From contig NZ_LR026975.1 in the NCBI RefSeq assembly GCF_900603025.1, forward strand, positions 5,022,001-5,086,000: DNA of 64,000 nt, written 5' to 3'. The stretch comes from Mycolicibacterium hassiacum DSM 44199. Lineage in GTDB: Bacteria > Actinomycetota > Actinomycetes > Mycobacteriales > Mycobacteriaceae. Below, piece by piece: positions 17,674 to 28,771 of this stretch. A program made the translations under genes and the position numbers. The first letter of the stretch is position 1; each line of letters opens with the position of its first letter. Below the pieces are notes generated by a model. That model did no database searches. It saw only the letters and a program-made list of their open reading frames with translations, and was not told where the DNA came from.

Positions 17674-19173
17674 TCAGCTGAACTGGTAGTCGGTCAGCGG
17701 AAACCGCGACGCCTCCTTGAGCGCGGCGCGGGTGGACATCGGCCGCAGCAGCGTGGCCTCGCCGGTCGGATCGAAATAGTACGACCGCGATCCCGCGCAG
17801 TTGCCGACCGCCCACACCGAACGGGCGCCGAGCTCGCTCATCCGGTCGCGGTAGCGCTTGTTGGCCTCCTCGGTCACCTCGAACGTGGTGGCGCCGCGGC
17901 GTTTGAGCTCACCGAAAAGCCGGTCCATGTGCCGCATCTGGTACTCCATCGTGTTGAAGAAGTTCAACCCGAGGAAGGCGAACGGGCTGGCCAGGCTCAG
18001 GTAGTTCGGGAACTCCGGGATCGTCATGCCCTGGTAGGCCTGGAATCGGGTGTCCCGCCACCACTTTCCGAGGTTGCGCCCGTTGCGGCCGATCACCTCG
18101 ATGGCCGGGAAGTTGGCCTCCCACAGGTCGAACCCGGTGGCCAGCACCAGGGTGTCGATCGGGGTGCGGGTGCCGTCGTTGGCGACGATCGCATCGGCTT
18201 CGATGTGCTCGATGCCGCTGGTCTGCAGGTGGACGTGCGGTTTGGTGAAGACGCGGTAATAGTCGTTGGAGAACGTCGGCCGTTTGCAGCCGAAGTCGTA
18301 GTCCGGGGTGAGTTTGCGCCGCAGCTCCGGGTCGCGCACCGACAGGAACCGGTGGATCTTCGCCAGGTCCGAGGCGGCGATGTTGAGCCGCCGGTACACC
18401 AGCTGGCGGTGATGCAGCCCGACGTAGACGAAGAACTCGTAGAGCGCGTCGGTGATCAGCCGGACCAGCCGCTGGGTCAGCGGTACCCGCCGGAACAGGC
18501 GCTTGACCCGTTCGGAGATGCGGAAGTCGATCTTGGGCACCACCCAGATCGGGGTGCGCTGATAGACGGTCAGCTCCGCGGCCGTCTTCGCCAGTTCCGG
18601 GATCAGCTGCACGGCGGTGGCGCCGGTGCCGATGACCGCGATGCGCCGCCCGGTGGGGTCGTAGTCGTCGTCCCAGTCGGCGGTGTGGATGATCCGGCCG
18701 GCGAAGTCACCGATGCCGGGGATGTCGGGGGTGTGCGGCTGCGACAGGAACCCGGTGGCGGTGATCAGATAGCGCGTGGTGATCGTCTCGCCGCCGGCCA
18801 GCGCGACCCGCCACAGCTTCGCGTCCTCGTCCCACTGCGCGCCCTCGACGCTGGTGTTGAACCGCATGTGCCGGCGCACGTCGTACTTGTCGGCGACGTG
18901 GGCGGCGTACTGCTTGATCTCCGTGCCGGTGGAGAACAACCGCGACCAGTTCGGGTTGGGCTCGAAGAAATAGGAGTAGGTGGTGGTCGGGACGTCGACG
19001 GCCAGGCCCGGGTAGTGGTTGACGTGCCAGGTGCCGCCGAGGTCGTCCTCGCGGTCGAGGACGACGAAGTTCTCGTAGCCCATCCGCTTGAGCTGGATGG
19101 CCGCACCGATTCCGCCGAAGCCCGCGCCGACGATCACCGCTTCGTACCGGCCCGACGACTGCCCCGCAGACAT
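17674..19173 (-). CDS. Flavin-containing (Baeyer-Villiger type) monooxygenase
   Basis: This 499-residue two-dinucleotide-binding protein has the FAD site IVGAGFGGIGAAIQLKR at about residues 15-31 and the NADPH site AVIGTGATAVQLIPELA near residue 180. The Baeyer-Villiger fingerprint FxGxxxHxxxW is present as FAGRIIHTADWDDDY. The VLATGFDLW motif near residue 345 is the conserved ATG element of the class. The enzyme should insert oxygen into a ketone or oxidise a heteroatom using NADPH and O2. Mycobacteria carry many paralogues (EthA, MymA), so the substrate is open. It is followed by a small membrane protein gene. Confidence 0.88.
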   Translation of the reverse strand: MSAGQSSGRYEAVIVGAGFGGIGAAIQLKRMGYENFVVLDREDDLGGTWHVNHYPGLAVDVPTTTYSYFFEPNPNWSRLFSTGTEIKQYAAHVADKYDVRRHMRFNTSVEGAQWDEDAKLWRVALAGGETITTRYLITATGFLSQPHTPDIPGIGDFAGRIIHTADWDDDYDPTGRRIAVIGTGATAVQLIPELAKTAAELTVYQRTPIWVVPKIDFRISERVKRLFRRVPLTQRLVRLITDALYEFFVYVGLHHRQLVYRRLNIAASDLAKIHRFLSVRDPELRRKLTPDYDFGCKRPTFSNDYYRVFTKPHVHLQTSGIEHIEADAIVANDGTRTPIDTLVLATGFDLWEANFPAIEVIGRNGRNLGKWWRDTRFQAYQGMTIPEFPNYLSLASPFAFLGLNFFNTMEYQMRHMDRLFGELKRRGATTFEVTEEANKRYRDRMSELGARSVWAVGNCAGSRSYYFDPTGEATLLRPMSTRAALKEASRFPLTDYQFS

Positions 19174-19209
19174 GCGATTAACGGTACCTCAAGTACCACA
19201 CACTTCCGG

Positions 19210-19806
19210 TTATCGATAGCCCTTGAGCGAGCCGGTCCGCGGCGGGTCGAGCGTGGCGATGCAGGTGACGGCGCGGTCGCCCAGCTTCCAGGTCTCCGGT
19301 GTGGGGTACAACACGTAGAGCTGCACGGAGTCGTCGGTCATGGCCGACGGCGCGAACGCCGACAACCGCGGGCCGCACTGGTCGGCGTAGGCGTTGATGG
19401 TCGCCTGGCCGGGATAGTCGCCGTCGGGCATCTGCAGCACCGCGAACACCTCACCGACGTGCGGTTCCTCGCATGACACCGTGCGCACCGAGAACACCCG
19501 GGCGTCGCCGGGGATCTCCGACAGGCAGTCGCCCACCTCGATGTCGGTGGCGGTGACCGAATCCCGGCCGACGAACGCCAGCAGCGCGACCACACCGACG
19601 ATCACCAGCACGACCACCACCGCGGCGGCCACGCCGAGCGCGATGAACAGGACCTTGCGGGACTGCTGCGGCGGTCGCGGTTGCGGCTGCTGCGAGTAGG
19701 GCAGCGGCGGCGGGGGCGGGTAGGGCCCGGGGGGCTGGCCGTACGGCTGGTGGTAGGGCTGGTGGTAGGGCTGGCCGTACGGCGGCTGACCTGGTGGCTG
19801 GCTCAT
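19210..19806 (-). CDS. Proline-rich membrane protein with septum-formation-type domain
   Basis: This protein of about 198 residues has a Pro/Gln/Tyr-rich cytoplasmic N-terminus of about 50 residues, one membrane segment (VLFIALGVAAAVVVVLVIVGVVALLAFV) and an extracytoplasmic domain. The domain contains VGDCLSEIP, VSCEEPHVGEVFAV and AVTCIATLDPP, matching the cysteine pattern of the Septum_form family. It occupies the position of Rv0420c, next to the alpha/beta hydrolase and thiD genes. A role in envelope or septum biology is suggested by the domain name only. An adjacent ATG at 19809 adds one residue. Confidence 0.72.
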   Translation of the reverse strand: MSQPPGQPPYGQPYHQPYHQPYGQPPGPYPPPPPLPYSQQPQPRPPQQSRKVLFIALGVAAAVVVVLVIVGVVALLAFVGRDSVTATDIEVGDCLSEIPGDARVFSVRTVSCEEPHVGEVFAVLQMPDGDYPGQATINAYADQCGPRLSAFAPSAMTDDSVQLYVLYPTPETWKLGDRAVTCIATLDPPRTGSLKGYR

Positions 19807-19818
19807 CATCCGTCGACC

Positions 19819-20456
19819 CTAGTCCGGTCGGGGCCGCCTGCCCACCCTCGACAACCGCAGCGCGGCGTCGACGGTGAGCGCCGCGACGTCGGCCGTCTTG
19901 GCGCCGAGATCGTGGCGAGCGCCGGTGATCTCGACGATCTCGGTGGGGGCCGGGATCAGCGCGGCGGCGTCGCGGAGTTCGGCGATGGTGCCGAACGGGT
20001 CGGCGGTGCCGTGGGTGAACACGGTCGGCACGTTGATCCGCGGCAGGTGTTCGGTGCGGACCCGGTCCGGTTTGCCGGGGGGATGCAGCGGATACGACGA
20101 CAGCGTCAGCAGGTCGACCTCGGCGGTTTGCTCGGCGACGACCATCGAGGTCATCCGGCCGCCGTAGGAGTGCCCGCCGGCGACCACCGGGCCGTCGGTG
20201 AGGGTGTGCGCCAACGCGATCGCCTCGGCGACTCCGGCCTGATCCGCCGCGCCCGAACCGGACGGCGGGCCCTTCGGCCGGCGTCGCCGGTACGGCAGGT
20301 TGTAGCGGATGGCGAGCCAGCCGCGGGCGGCCCACTCGTCGCACAGCCGCCGCAAAAGCGGTGCCTCGCGGCTGCCGCCCGCCCCGTGCGTCAGCACCAC
20401 CACGCCGGCCGGGGTACCGGTCGGCTCGTGGGCGATGCCCGCGATCTGCTCGAGGT

Positions 20457-20460
<4 letters not shown>
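19819..20460 (-). CDS. Alpha/beta hydrolase (dienelactone hydrolase-like)
   Basis: This 213-residue hydrolase has the oxyanion motif VVVLTHGAGGSRE, the nucleophile elbow GGHSYGGRM (serine), an acid in HGTADPFGTI and a catalytic histidine candidate in GARHDLG. It corresponds to Rv0421c, which also lies beside thiD. ATG at 20460 overlaps the thiD stop by 4 bp, so it is translated from the same mRNA as thiC and thiD. The longer open frame to 20745 is thiD sequence read in another frame. Its substrate is unknown; a housekeeping role linked to thiamine salvage is speculative. Confidence 0.83.
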
Positions 20461-22953
<2,493 letters not shown>

Positions 22954-23013
22954 TGTATGGACGCCTGCCACGTTAGCCCACCGGGAACGCCGGCGAAACC
23001 GGTGGCCCGGGTG

Positions 23014-23895
23014 CTATCCGGCCAGTTGTGCCATGGTGACCGCGAGAACGATTGCGATGCCCAGGTAGCTGAGGAGCACGAAGTAGCCGATGATCAGTCC
23101 GGCCAGCGCCAGCCCGTCGCCGTCCTGCCCGGTCCGGCGGATCTGGGCGCGGGCTATGTGGCCGAGAACGATCGGGACGACCGGGACCACGAACGCGGTG
23201 ACGAGCGAGGCGATGGCCAGTCCGTTGAGTCCCGGGTGCGGCGCCCGGAGGTCGGCGACCCCGGTCCGCGGTGACGGTTTGCCTTCGGGCGTGTATCCCA
23301 CCACGGGGTAGATCGGTTCACCGTCGCGCGTGTGGCCGATCGGTGCGTTCGCGGCGGGGGTTCTTGATGAGCGGATCCGCGCGTTCGTCGACGCCCGGGT
23401 CGCCGCGCACGTGATGCCGCCGGCGAGGATCACCAGCACCACCACGATCGGCGGGAGGAACGAGCGCAGCATGAAGTACGTGGAGTAGCCGGTCGCGTAG
23501 GCGTAGTAGACGGTGAAATGCGAGTGGAAGTATCCGCCCCAGCTGATCAGCACCACCGGGATCGCGAGAACCACGGCCACCAGGTAGGGCCAGGCCGGCG
23601 CTGTCTTGCCGGTCTGCAGCCGGACCCGGGCGTTCGCCCGCTCGGTGCCGGCCAGCCCGGCGAACCCGCAGACCAGCAGCACCATTCCGGCCAGGAACGC
23701 GAGCTCGACCACGCCGACGGGTATCGGCAGGCGGATGGGTGTGTGGTGCAGCAGATCGAATTCGTGGTCGCGACAGAACTGGTACAGGCACGGGTTCCAC
23801 CGCGTGATCAGCGCGATCACAGGCAACGCCGCCAGCGCCGGAAGCGCGAACGGCCACAGCGGTCTCAGGGCGGATTTCTCGGAACGCGTTGTCAT
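23014..23895 (-). CDS. DUF4190-type membrane protein
   Basis: This 293-residue integral membrane protein has about six hydrophobic segments. The C-terminal part [46 protein letters not shown] is a typical DUF4190 unit: two helices joined by the GHIAR-QIRRTG-Q-G-GLA motif. A proline/glycine linker ([18 protein letters not shown]) precedes it. ATG at 23895 follows GGGGGAG; the open frame to 24024 lacks a ribosome site. It is divergent from the gamma-glutamyltransferase gene. Function is unknown. Confidence 0.75.
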   Translation of the reverse strand: MTTRSEKSALRPLWPFALPALAALPVIALITRWNPCLYQFCRDHEFDLLHHTPIRLPIPVGVVELAFLAGMVLLVCGFAGLAGTERANARVRLQTGKTAPAWPYLVAVVLAIPVVLISWGGYFHSHFTVYYAYATGYSTYFMLRSFLPPIVVVLVILAGGITCAATRASTNARIRSSRTPAANAPIGHTRDGEPIYPVVGYTPEGKPSPRTGVADLRAPHPGLNGLAIASLVTAFVVPVVPIVLGHIARAQIRRTGQDGDGLALAGLIIGYFVLLSYLGIAIVLAVTMAQLAG

Positions 23896-24010
23896 CGACT
23901 CCCCCGGGGTCCGTCTGACGGCTGAGTATGACACGTAGGGGCGCTTTGTATACCGTTGCGCACGCTGCTGGAGGCCGGTGGGCGCTCCAGGCCTTGAACG
24001 AGGAGTACAG

Positions 24011-25570
24011 ATGGCTGCGCCCACGATGGGAATGGTGGTGACCAGTCACCCGCTGGCGGTGCAGGCCGGCGTCGCGGTCCTGCACGACGGCGGGTCGGCC
24101 GCGGACGCCGCGGTGGCGGCGGCTGCGGTGCTCACAGTGGTCGATCCGTGTTCCACCGGAGTCGGCGGCGACCTGCTCGCGATGTACTGGGAGGCCGGTG
24201 CCGGCGGGCCGGTCGGTCTGGCGGCAGCCGGGTGCGCACCGGCCGGCATGACCGTCAGCGCACTGCGCGAGCAGGGATTCGACGAGATGCCGGCCGACGG
24301 GCCGTGGACGGTGACGGTGCCGGGCGCGCCCTGGGGCTGGTCGGAACTGCTGGCCCGGTTCGGCCGGCTCGGTCGGGAGCGGGTGCTGAGGCCCGCGATC
24401 GAGGCCGCCTACGAGGGGTTCGCGGTGTCGCCGGCCGTCGCCGAGGAATGGGAACTCGGCGCGAACAGACTGCACCCCACGGCCGCAACGGTGTTCCTCC
24501 CGGGCGGCCGGGCTCCGCAGACCGGTCAGCGGTTCGCGAACCCGGAGCTGGGCATGACGCTCGAACGCTTCGTCGCGCACGGGCACAGCCCGTTCTACGA
24601 CGGGCCGATCGGCGTGGCGATCGCCGACGCGGTGGCGGAACTGGGCGGGCCGCTGCGGGCCGCGGACCTGGCGGGGTGGCGGGGTCCGGACTGGGTGGTG
24701 CCGCTGCGGGCCCGCTACCGGAACGTCGATGTGTTCGAACTTCCTCCTCCCGGACAGGGTTTGGTGGTTCAGGAGGCGATGCTGCTGTACGAACAGCTGC
24801 CCCAGGGCTCACCGGCCGAAGCCGACCACTACCTGATCGAAAGCCTCAAACTCGCGTTCGCCGACGCCGCCGACCACATCGCCGATCCGCGGTTCGTCCC
24901 GGTTCCGGCGGCCGAACTGCTCGATACCGACCGGCTGGCCGCGCTGCGGGACCGGATCGGCCCGACCGCCGCGGAGGCACCGACGCCGGGCACACCCTCC
25001 GACACGGTGTATGTCTGTGCCGTCGACGAGTCGGGTTCGGCGTGTTCGCTGATCCAGAGCCTCTACGACAGCTTCGGATCCGGGATCGCGGTGCCCGGCA
25101 CCGGGTTGCTGCTGCAGAACCGGGGCAACGGCTTCACGCTGCGCGAGCATCATCCCAACCGGCCGGAGCCGGGAAAACGCCCGTACCACACCATCATTCC
25201 CGCAATGCTCGGCACCGACGACGGGTTTCTCGGCTGCCTCGGGGTGGTCGGCGGGTTCATGCAACCCCAGGGTCAGCTGCAGATTCTGCGCAACGTCGTC
25301 GACCGCGGCATGTCGGCACAGGATGCCGTCGACGCGCCACGGTTGCGGTTTCTGGCGGGCCGCCACGTCGGTGTCGAGGACGGCTACGACGAGACCGTGC
25401 GGGCCGGGTTGGCCGAGCGCGGACACGAACTGGAGCCGCTGCCGCGATCGGAATGCGGTGGAGCACAGCTGATCCTGCGCACACCCGCGGGTCTGCAGGG
25501 TGGATCGGACCGACGCAAGGACGGCCTGGTCGGCCCTCAGAACGGGGGATCGTCGGGCTGTGGGGGATAG
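24011..25570 (+). CDS. Gamma-glutamyltransferase family protein
   Basis: This 519-residue Ntn-hydrolase family protein starts at ATG 24011, 5 bp after AGGAG. Conserved blocks are [29 protein letters not shown] (N-terminal), [13 protein letters not shown], and the cleavage and nucleophile region [24 protein letters not shown], where the Thr of DTV should become the catalytic N-terminus. [10 protein letters not shown] and the [16 protein letters not shown] block follow. No signal peptide is evident, so it is probably cytosolic, unlike classical periplasmic GGT. The short GSS tail overlaps the convergent HNH gene by 34 bp. A role in glutathione-like or gamma-glutamyl compound turnover is inferred from the family. 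Confidence 0.86.
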   Translation: MAAPTMGMVVTSHPLAVQAGVAVLHDGGSAADAAVAAAAVLTVVDPCSTGVGGDLLAMYWEAGAGGPVGLAAAGCAPAGMTVSALREQGFDEMPADGPWTVTVPGAPWGWSELLARFGRLGRERVLRPAIEAAYEGFAVSPAVAEEWELGANRLHPTAATVFLPGGRAPQTGQRFANPELGMTLERFVAHGHSPFYDGPIGVAIADAVAELGGPLRAADLAGWRGPDWVVPLRARYRNVDVFELPPPGQGLVVQEAMLLYEQLPQGSPAEADHYLIESLKLAFADAADHIADPRFVPVPAAELLDTDRLAALRDRIGPTAAEAPTPGTPSDTVYVCAVDESGSACSLIQSLYDSFGSGIAVPGTGLLLQNRGNGFTLREHHPNRPEPGKRPYHTIIPAMLGTDDGFLGCLGVVGGFMQPQGQLQILRNVVDRGMSAQDAVDAPRLRFLAGRHVGVEDGYDETVRAGLAERGHELEPLPRSECGGAQLILRTPAGLQGGSDRRKDGLVGPQNGGSSGCGG

Positions 25571-27192
25571 GGGCTCGGCGGTGGCCGCCAGTCCGGGGGT
25601 AGTTCCTCGGGCTCGAGTGGCTCGTTGATCCACTGGGCGAAGGGGCTGTTGCTGGGCTTGTCGCCCTTGAACAGGAAGCGCAGGAACCGCGAGTAGTTGC
25701 GGCGCTTTCGCATCTTGATCTCGTGGCGCCGCGCCCGGTCGAGCTCACGCTGCGCGGCATTGATCGGCCGCTGCTCACGCAGCATGCGGCGCGCCCGCCG
25801 GACCCGGGCGGCCCGCTCGCGCCGGCGGTTCCGCTTACGCGGTGTCGGCCGGCCGAGGGTAAACCCTTCGGCCGGTGTGTCGTCGGGGTCCGCGCTCGGC
25901 GCGGGTGCGTCCTGGCGCCGCAGCTGGGGAAACAGGTCGTACGCGCCGGGTGTGGTGCGGTATTCGCGCCCGGTCGGCGAGGTCCACACGATCGTCCCGT
26001 CGTCGAGCTGCACATCGCGCCAACCGTTCCGGCCGGTCAAGAACGTCTTGACCCGGTGATGTTCGCGGCAGTAGGCGGCCAGCCCCCGGGGCACGGTCAA
26101 ACCGCCGGCCGCCGGGTCGGTGTGGTTGAACGGCGTGGTGTGGTCGAGGTCGCAGCACTCCGCTGGCCGATCGCAACCGGGATACCGACAGGTCAGATCG
26201 CGCACCCGCACCCACCGGGCCGTCGCCGCGGTCGGCCGGTACCGGCGCGCCTGCTCCGCGGTGACGGTCGGCTCCTCGACCGAGCGGAAGGCCGCGTTGC
26301 GGGCGATGTCCCGCACCTGAGCGGCGTCGATGACCCCGAACCCCTGCAGGTATCCGGGCTGCTCGCTGTCGCCCCGCACCGTCGCTGCGCTGGCGATCAC
26401 GTGGATCACCGCACCGATGCGGTTCGGCTCGTCGTCGCCGGCGCCCCGCACCGGGCAGTCGTCCCGCCCGCACTGGCAGCGCAGCCCGCGATTCTCGGTG
26501 AGCGCGTCGAACGCATCGGCCCGGCGCTGATCCATGGTGCGCGGATCCTTGGCGCACACCGACTTCGCCAGCTCGGTGATCCGCTGTTCGATCCGGGCGC
26601 CGACGGTCGCCGGGACCCGGGCGTGCACCAGCGCGGTGCCGTACAGCTGTTTGGTGACAGAGCAGTACCGGTGGTAGTCGGCGGTGGCGCGGCGTTCCTT
26701 CACGCCCTCCGGGTCGATGGCATGAACGACGGCGTCGATGGTGGTGATCAGACGGCGGCGGGACCACGACGCCCAGTGGCGGAACCGGTCGGCGAGTTCC
26801 TCGTCGACCTTCGCGACCAGATCATCGTCGACCAACTCGGTGCGGGTGACCACCGCACGCACACAACGGAAGTCGATGCGGCCCTCCGCGAGCAGCGCCG
26901 CGATCCTGGGGAGCCGCATGTCGAGCGCTTCGGCGCAGACCACCAGCTTGCTCGCCTCCGCCGGCGCCATGTTCAGTGCCGCGCCGACCTCGGCGCAGGT
27001 CCGCGTGAACCCGGTGATCATCGACCAGCCCGGGTCGGGGTCGATGCCCTCGGCTTCGGCGGTGCGCACGGTCAACAGGTCGGCGATGGCCGCCAACTGG
27101 CGGGCGATCAGCTTCGACTCCTCCCGGTAGGTGTCCTCCACCACCGACAGCGCGGCGTCCGGGTCAGGGAGTTCGAACATATGTTCGACCAT
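25537..27192 (-). CDS. 13E12-repeat family HNH endonuclease (DUF222)
   Basis: This 551-residue protein has an N-terminal DUF222 domain (from about residue 20 to 330) and a C-terminal HNH nuclease domain with the zinc pair CRYPGCDRPAECCDLDHTTPF and the closing AYCREHHRVKT. DLDHTTPFNHTDP contains the Asp-His catalytic core. Such 13E12 proteins are multicopy in mycobacteria and behave like mobile or domesticated homing-type nucleases. The C-terminal 150 residues are strongly basic (Arg-rich). ATG at 27192 gives MVEHMFELPD, the usual beginning; the open frame extends to 27642 without a ribosome site. A perfect palindrome lies just upstream. Confidence 0.85.
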   Translation of the reverse strand: MVEHMFELPDPDAALSVVEDTYREESKLIARQLAAIADLLTVRTAEAEGIDPDPGWSMITGFTRTCAEVGAALNMAPAEASKLVVCAEALDMRLPRIAALLAEGRIDFRCVRAVVTRTELVDDDLVAKVDEELADRFRHWASWSRRRLITTIDAVVHAIDPEGVKERRATADYHRYCSVTKQLYGTALVHARVPATVGARIEQRITELAKSVCAKDPRTMDQRRADAFDALTENRGLRCQCGRDDCPVRGAGDDEPNRIGAVIHVIASAATVRGDSEQPGYLQGFGVIDAAQVRDIARNAAFRSVEEPTVTAEQARRYRPTAATARWVRVRDLTCRYPGCDRPAECCDLDHTTPFNHTDPAAGGLTVPRGLAAYCREHHRVKTFLTGRNGWRDVQLDDGTIVWTSPTGREYRTTPGAYDLFPQLRRQDAPAPSADPDDTPAEGFTLGRPTPRKRNRRRERAARVRRARRMLREQRPINAAQRELDRARRHEIKMRKRRNYSRFLRFLFKGDKPSNSPFAQWINEPLEPEELPPDWRPPPSPYPPQPDDPPF

Positions 27193-27211
27193 GGGTCGAT
27201 CATGGCACGTG

Positions 27212-27229
27212 GGTCCGACAAGTCGGACC
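27212..27229. promoter_or_regulatory. Perfect palindrome upstream of the 13E12 HNH gene
   Basis: GGTCCGAC-AA-GTCGGACC is an exact 8-bp inverted repeat with a 2-bp centre, 20 bp upstream of the HNH start. It lies in the divergent promoter region shared with a secreted-protein gene. It could be an operator, an mRNA hairpin or a recognition site of the nuclease. Confidence 0.5.
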
Positions 27230-27346
27230 GCCGTGCGCGGACGATTGTCGGGCGGGTTGTCGGGATTCACCGGACACCGCAGACGACGTTCGCTGGCTAC
27301 GTTCGAACCGCTGTCGGGCCGGGGGAGGGACCTGAAGGAGGATTCG

Positions 27347-27823
27347 ATGGGCATCTCACAGGTGTGCGGCAAGGGTGCTGTCGCGCGCCGGCTTGTGCTG
27401 TGCACCGCCGCGGCCGGGGTCGCGGCGATGGGGCTCGCCGCGCCGGCGGCGGCGGAGAAGTTCGACCAGCGGATCGCGGTGGACTGTCCGAAGCCGTACT
27501 CGCAGAACTGCCCGCCGCGCAAGGGCATCGAGGTTCCCACCTGGGGACCGTTGTTCGTCACCTTCACCGCCGATCCCGGTCCGCGGCAGTGTGCCCCGAT
27601 CCGCGCGCGGATCTTCATCGACGGCAAGGAGTGGGGCAGCAACGTCGTCTGGCCCGGGCAGAACGACGGCGGCTACTTCATCCAGGCATCGCCCGGTAAG
27701 CACCTGATCGAGGTCCAGGCCGACGGTGTGCTCGGCGGCTGCAACACCGGTTCGATGAGCGGCTGGGCCGGGACCCTGCACGTGGAGAACAACGAGGACG
27801 CGCTCAATGGCGCCACCCCGTAG
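27347..27823 (+). CDS. Secreted protein, unknown function
   Basis: This 158-residue protein starts at ATG 27347 after a strong ribosome site (GAAGGAGGA). The signal peptide ends LAAPAAAEKF with an AxA cleavage site; ARRL precedes the hydrophobic core, so Sec or Tat export are both possible. The mature part of about 120 residues has four cysteines (VDCPKPYSQNCPP, QCAPI, GGCNTG), likely as disulfides, and the end LHVENNEDALNG. I do not recognise a domain. It is followed within 10 bp by another secreted protein gene. Confidence 0.72.
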   Translation: MGISQVCGKGAVARRLVLCTAAAGVAAMGLAAPAAAEKFDQRIAVDCPKPYSQNCPPRKGIEVPTWGPLFVTFTADPGPRQCAPIRARIFIDGKEWGSNVVWPGQNDGGYFIQASPGKHLIEVQADGVLGGCNTGSMSGWAGTLHVENNEDALNGATP

Positions 27824-27832
27824 GAGAACGCG

Positions 27833-28672
27833 ATGAGAACCCGATGGCGCGACGTTCTGCGCTGTGCGGCGGCGGTCGTCGGCCTGACCGCCACTGCGGG
27901 CCTCGGCACGCCCTACGCCGCGCACGCCGAGCCCGATGACGACAAACAGATCGAGTATTACGACTGGGAGCTCTTCAGGGCCGCGAACTCACCTGTCCTG
28001 CAATCAATACGCGTCGAAGGCGACACCGTGCACTTCACCTTCGTCGACCGGTCGGAGGTCGAGGGGGAATACACCTTCGTCGCGTGGCCGCATCCGAACG
28101 AGCTCGCCTATAAGTCGACGTCACGTCCGCGCGTGCCGGGGAAGGGCCGGGTCGTCAACGGGACGGTCTCCGGTCTACCCAGCGGGGTGGAGATCTGCGG
28201 AAATGTAAGTACAGAGGTCGAATGGGACGGGGCGTACCGGCGTGCCGAGTCCAACCGCGTCTGCTATAACCCCGAAACCGCGCCGCCGGACCTGGCACTG
28301 CAGACGATCCGCGGACCGGCCGACCGCCCGGCCCACGCGGGCGGCGCCAGCTACATCCTCGAACTGCGCAATGTGGGCGCCAACGATGCCTCCGGCGTCG
28401 TCGTCGACGTGTCCACCTCCGGGGTCGCCGAGCTCGGCGATCAATCGGTGATCCGGCAGACCTGGGCCAACAACGGGTTCACCTGCACGGTCAACTCGCC
28501 CACCAACATGCGGTGCACCGGGGGCAATGTTCCGAAGGGCACGAAGATCGAGCCGTGGGTGATGACCACGTACAAGGGCCCCGGGCAGGCCTGGGTTCAC
28601 GCGCAGGTGAGCGGTGCGGGAGACAACACCCCCGGCAACAACGGCACCGCCTTCCACACCAACGTCACCTAG
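27833..28672 (+). CDS. Secreted protein with a CARDB/DUF11-like domain
   Basis: This 279-residue protein has a signal peptide ending AAHAEP. A first domain of about 120 residues (EYYDWELFRAANSPVLQSI) has the look of an immunoglobulin-like fold (WPHPNE, VCYNPETAPP). The C-terminal ~125 residues contain ADRPAHAGGASYILELRNVGANDASGVVVDVS and VHAQVSGAGDNTPGNNGTAFHT, a pattern found in CARDB/DUF11-type beta-sandwich domains. Two cysteines in each part could form disulfides. It is co-oriented with the preceding secreted protein and likely co-transcribed. Function unknown. Confidence 0.68.
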   Translation: MRTRWRDVLRCAAAVVGLTATAGLGTPYAAHAEPDDDKQIEYYDWELFRAANSPVLQSIRVEGDTVHFTFVDRSEVEGEYTFVAWPHPNELAYKSTSRPRVPGKGRVVNGTVSGLPSGVEICGNVSTEVEWDGAYRRAESNRVCYNPETAPPDLALQTIRGPADRPAHAGGASYILELRNVGANDASGVVVDVSTSGVAELGDQSVIRQTWANNGFTCTVNSPTNMRCTGGNVPKGTKIEPWVMTTYKGPGQAWVHAQVSGAGDNTPGNNGTAFHTNVT

Positions 28673-28673
28673 G

Positions 28674-28689
28674 CGCACCTGCGGGTGCG
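28674..28689 (+). terminator. Possible hairpin terminator after the two secreted-protein genes
   Basis: The 6-bp stem CGCACC / GGTGCG with a TGCG loop begins two bases after the stop codon. It has no T-tract. Assigned from position only. Confidence 0.35.
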
Positions 28690-28771
28690 TCAATTGGCTG
28701 CGCACCGTCGGGCTTCGCTGGCTAATCTTTCGCTGTCCGCACACCCATGGTCGGGAGGGCTGGGCAGCTAG

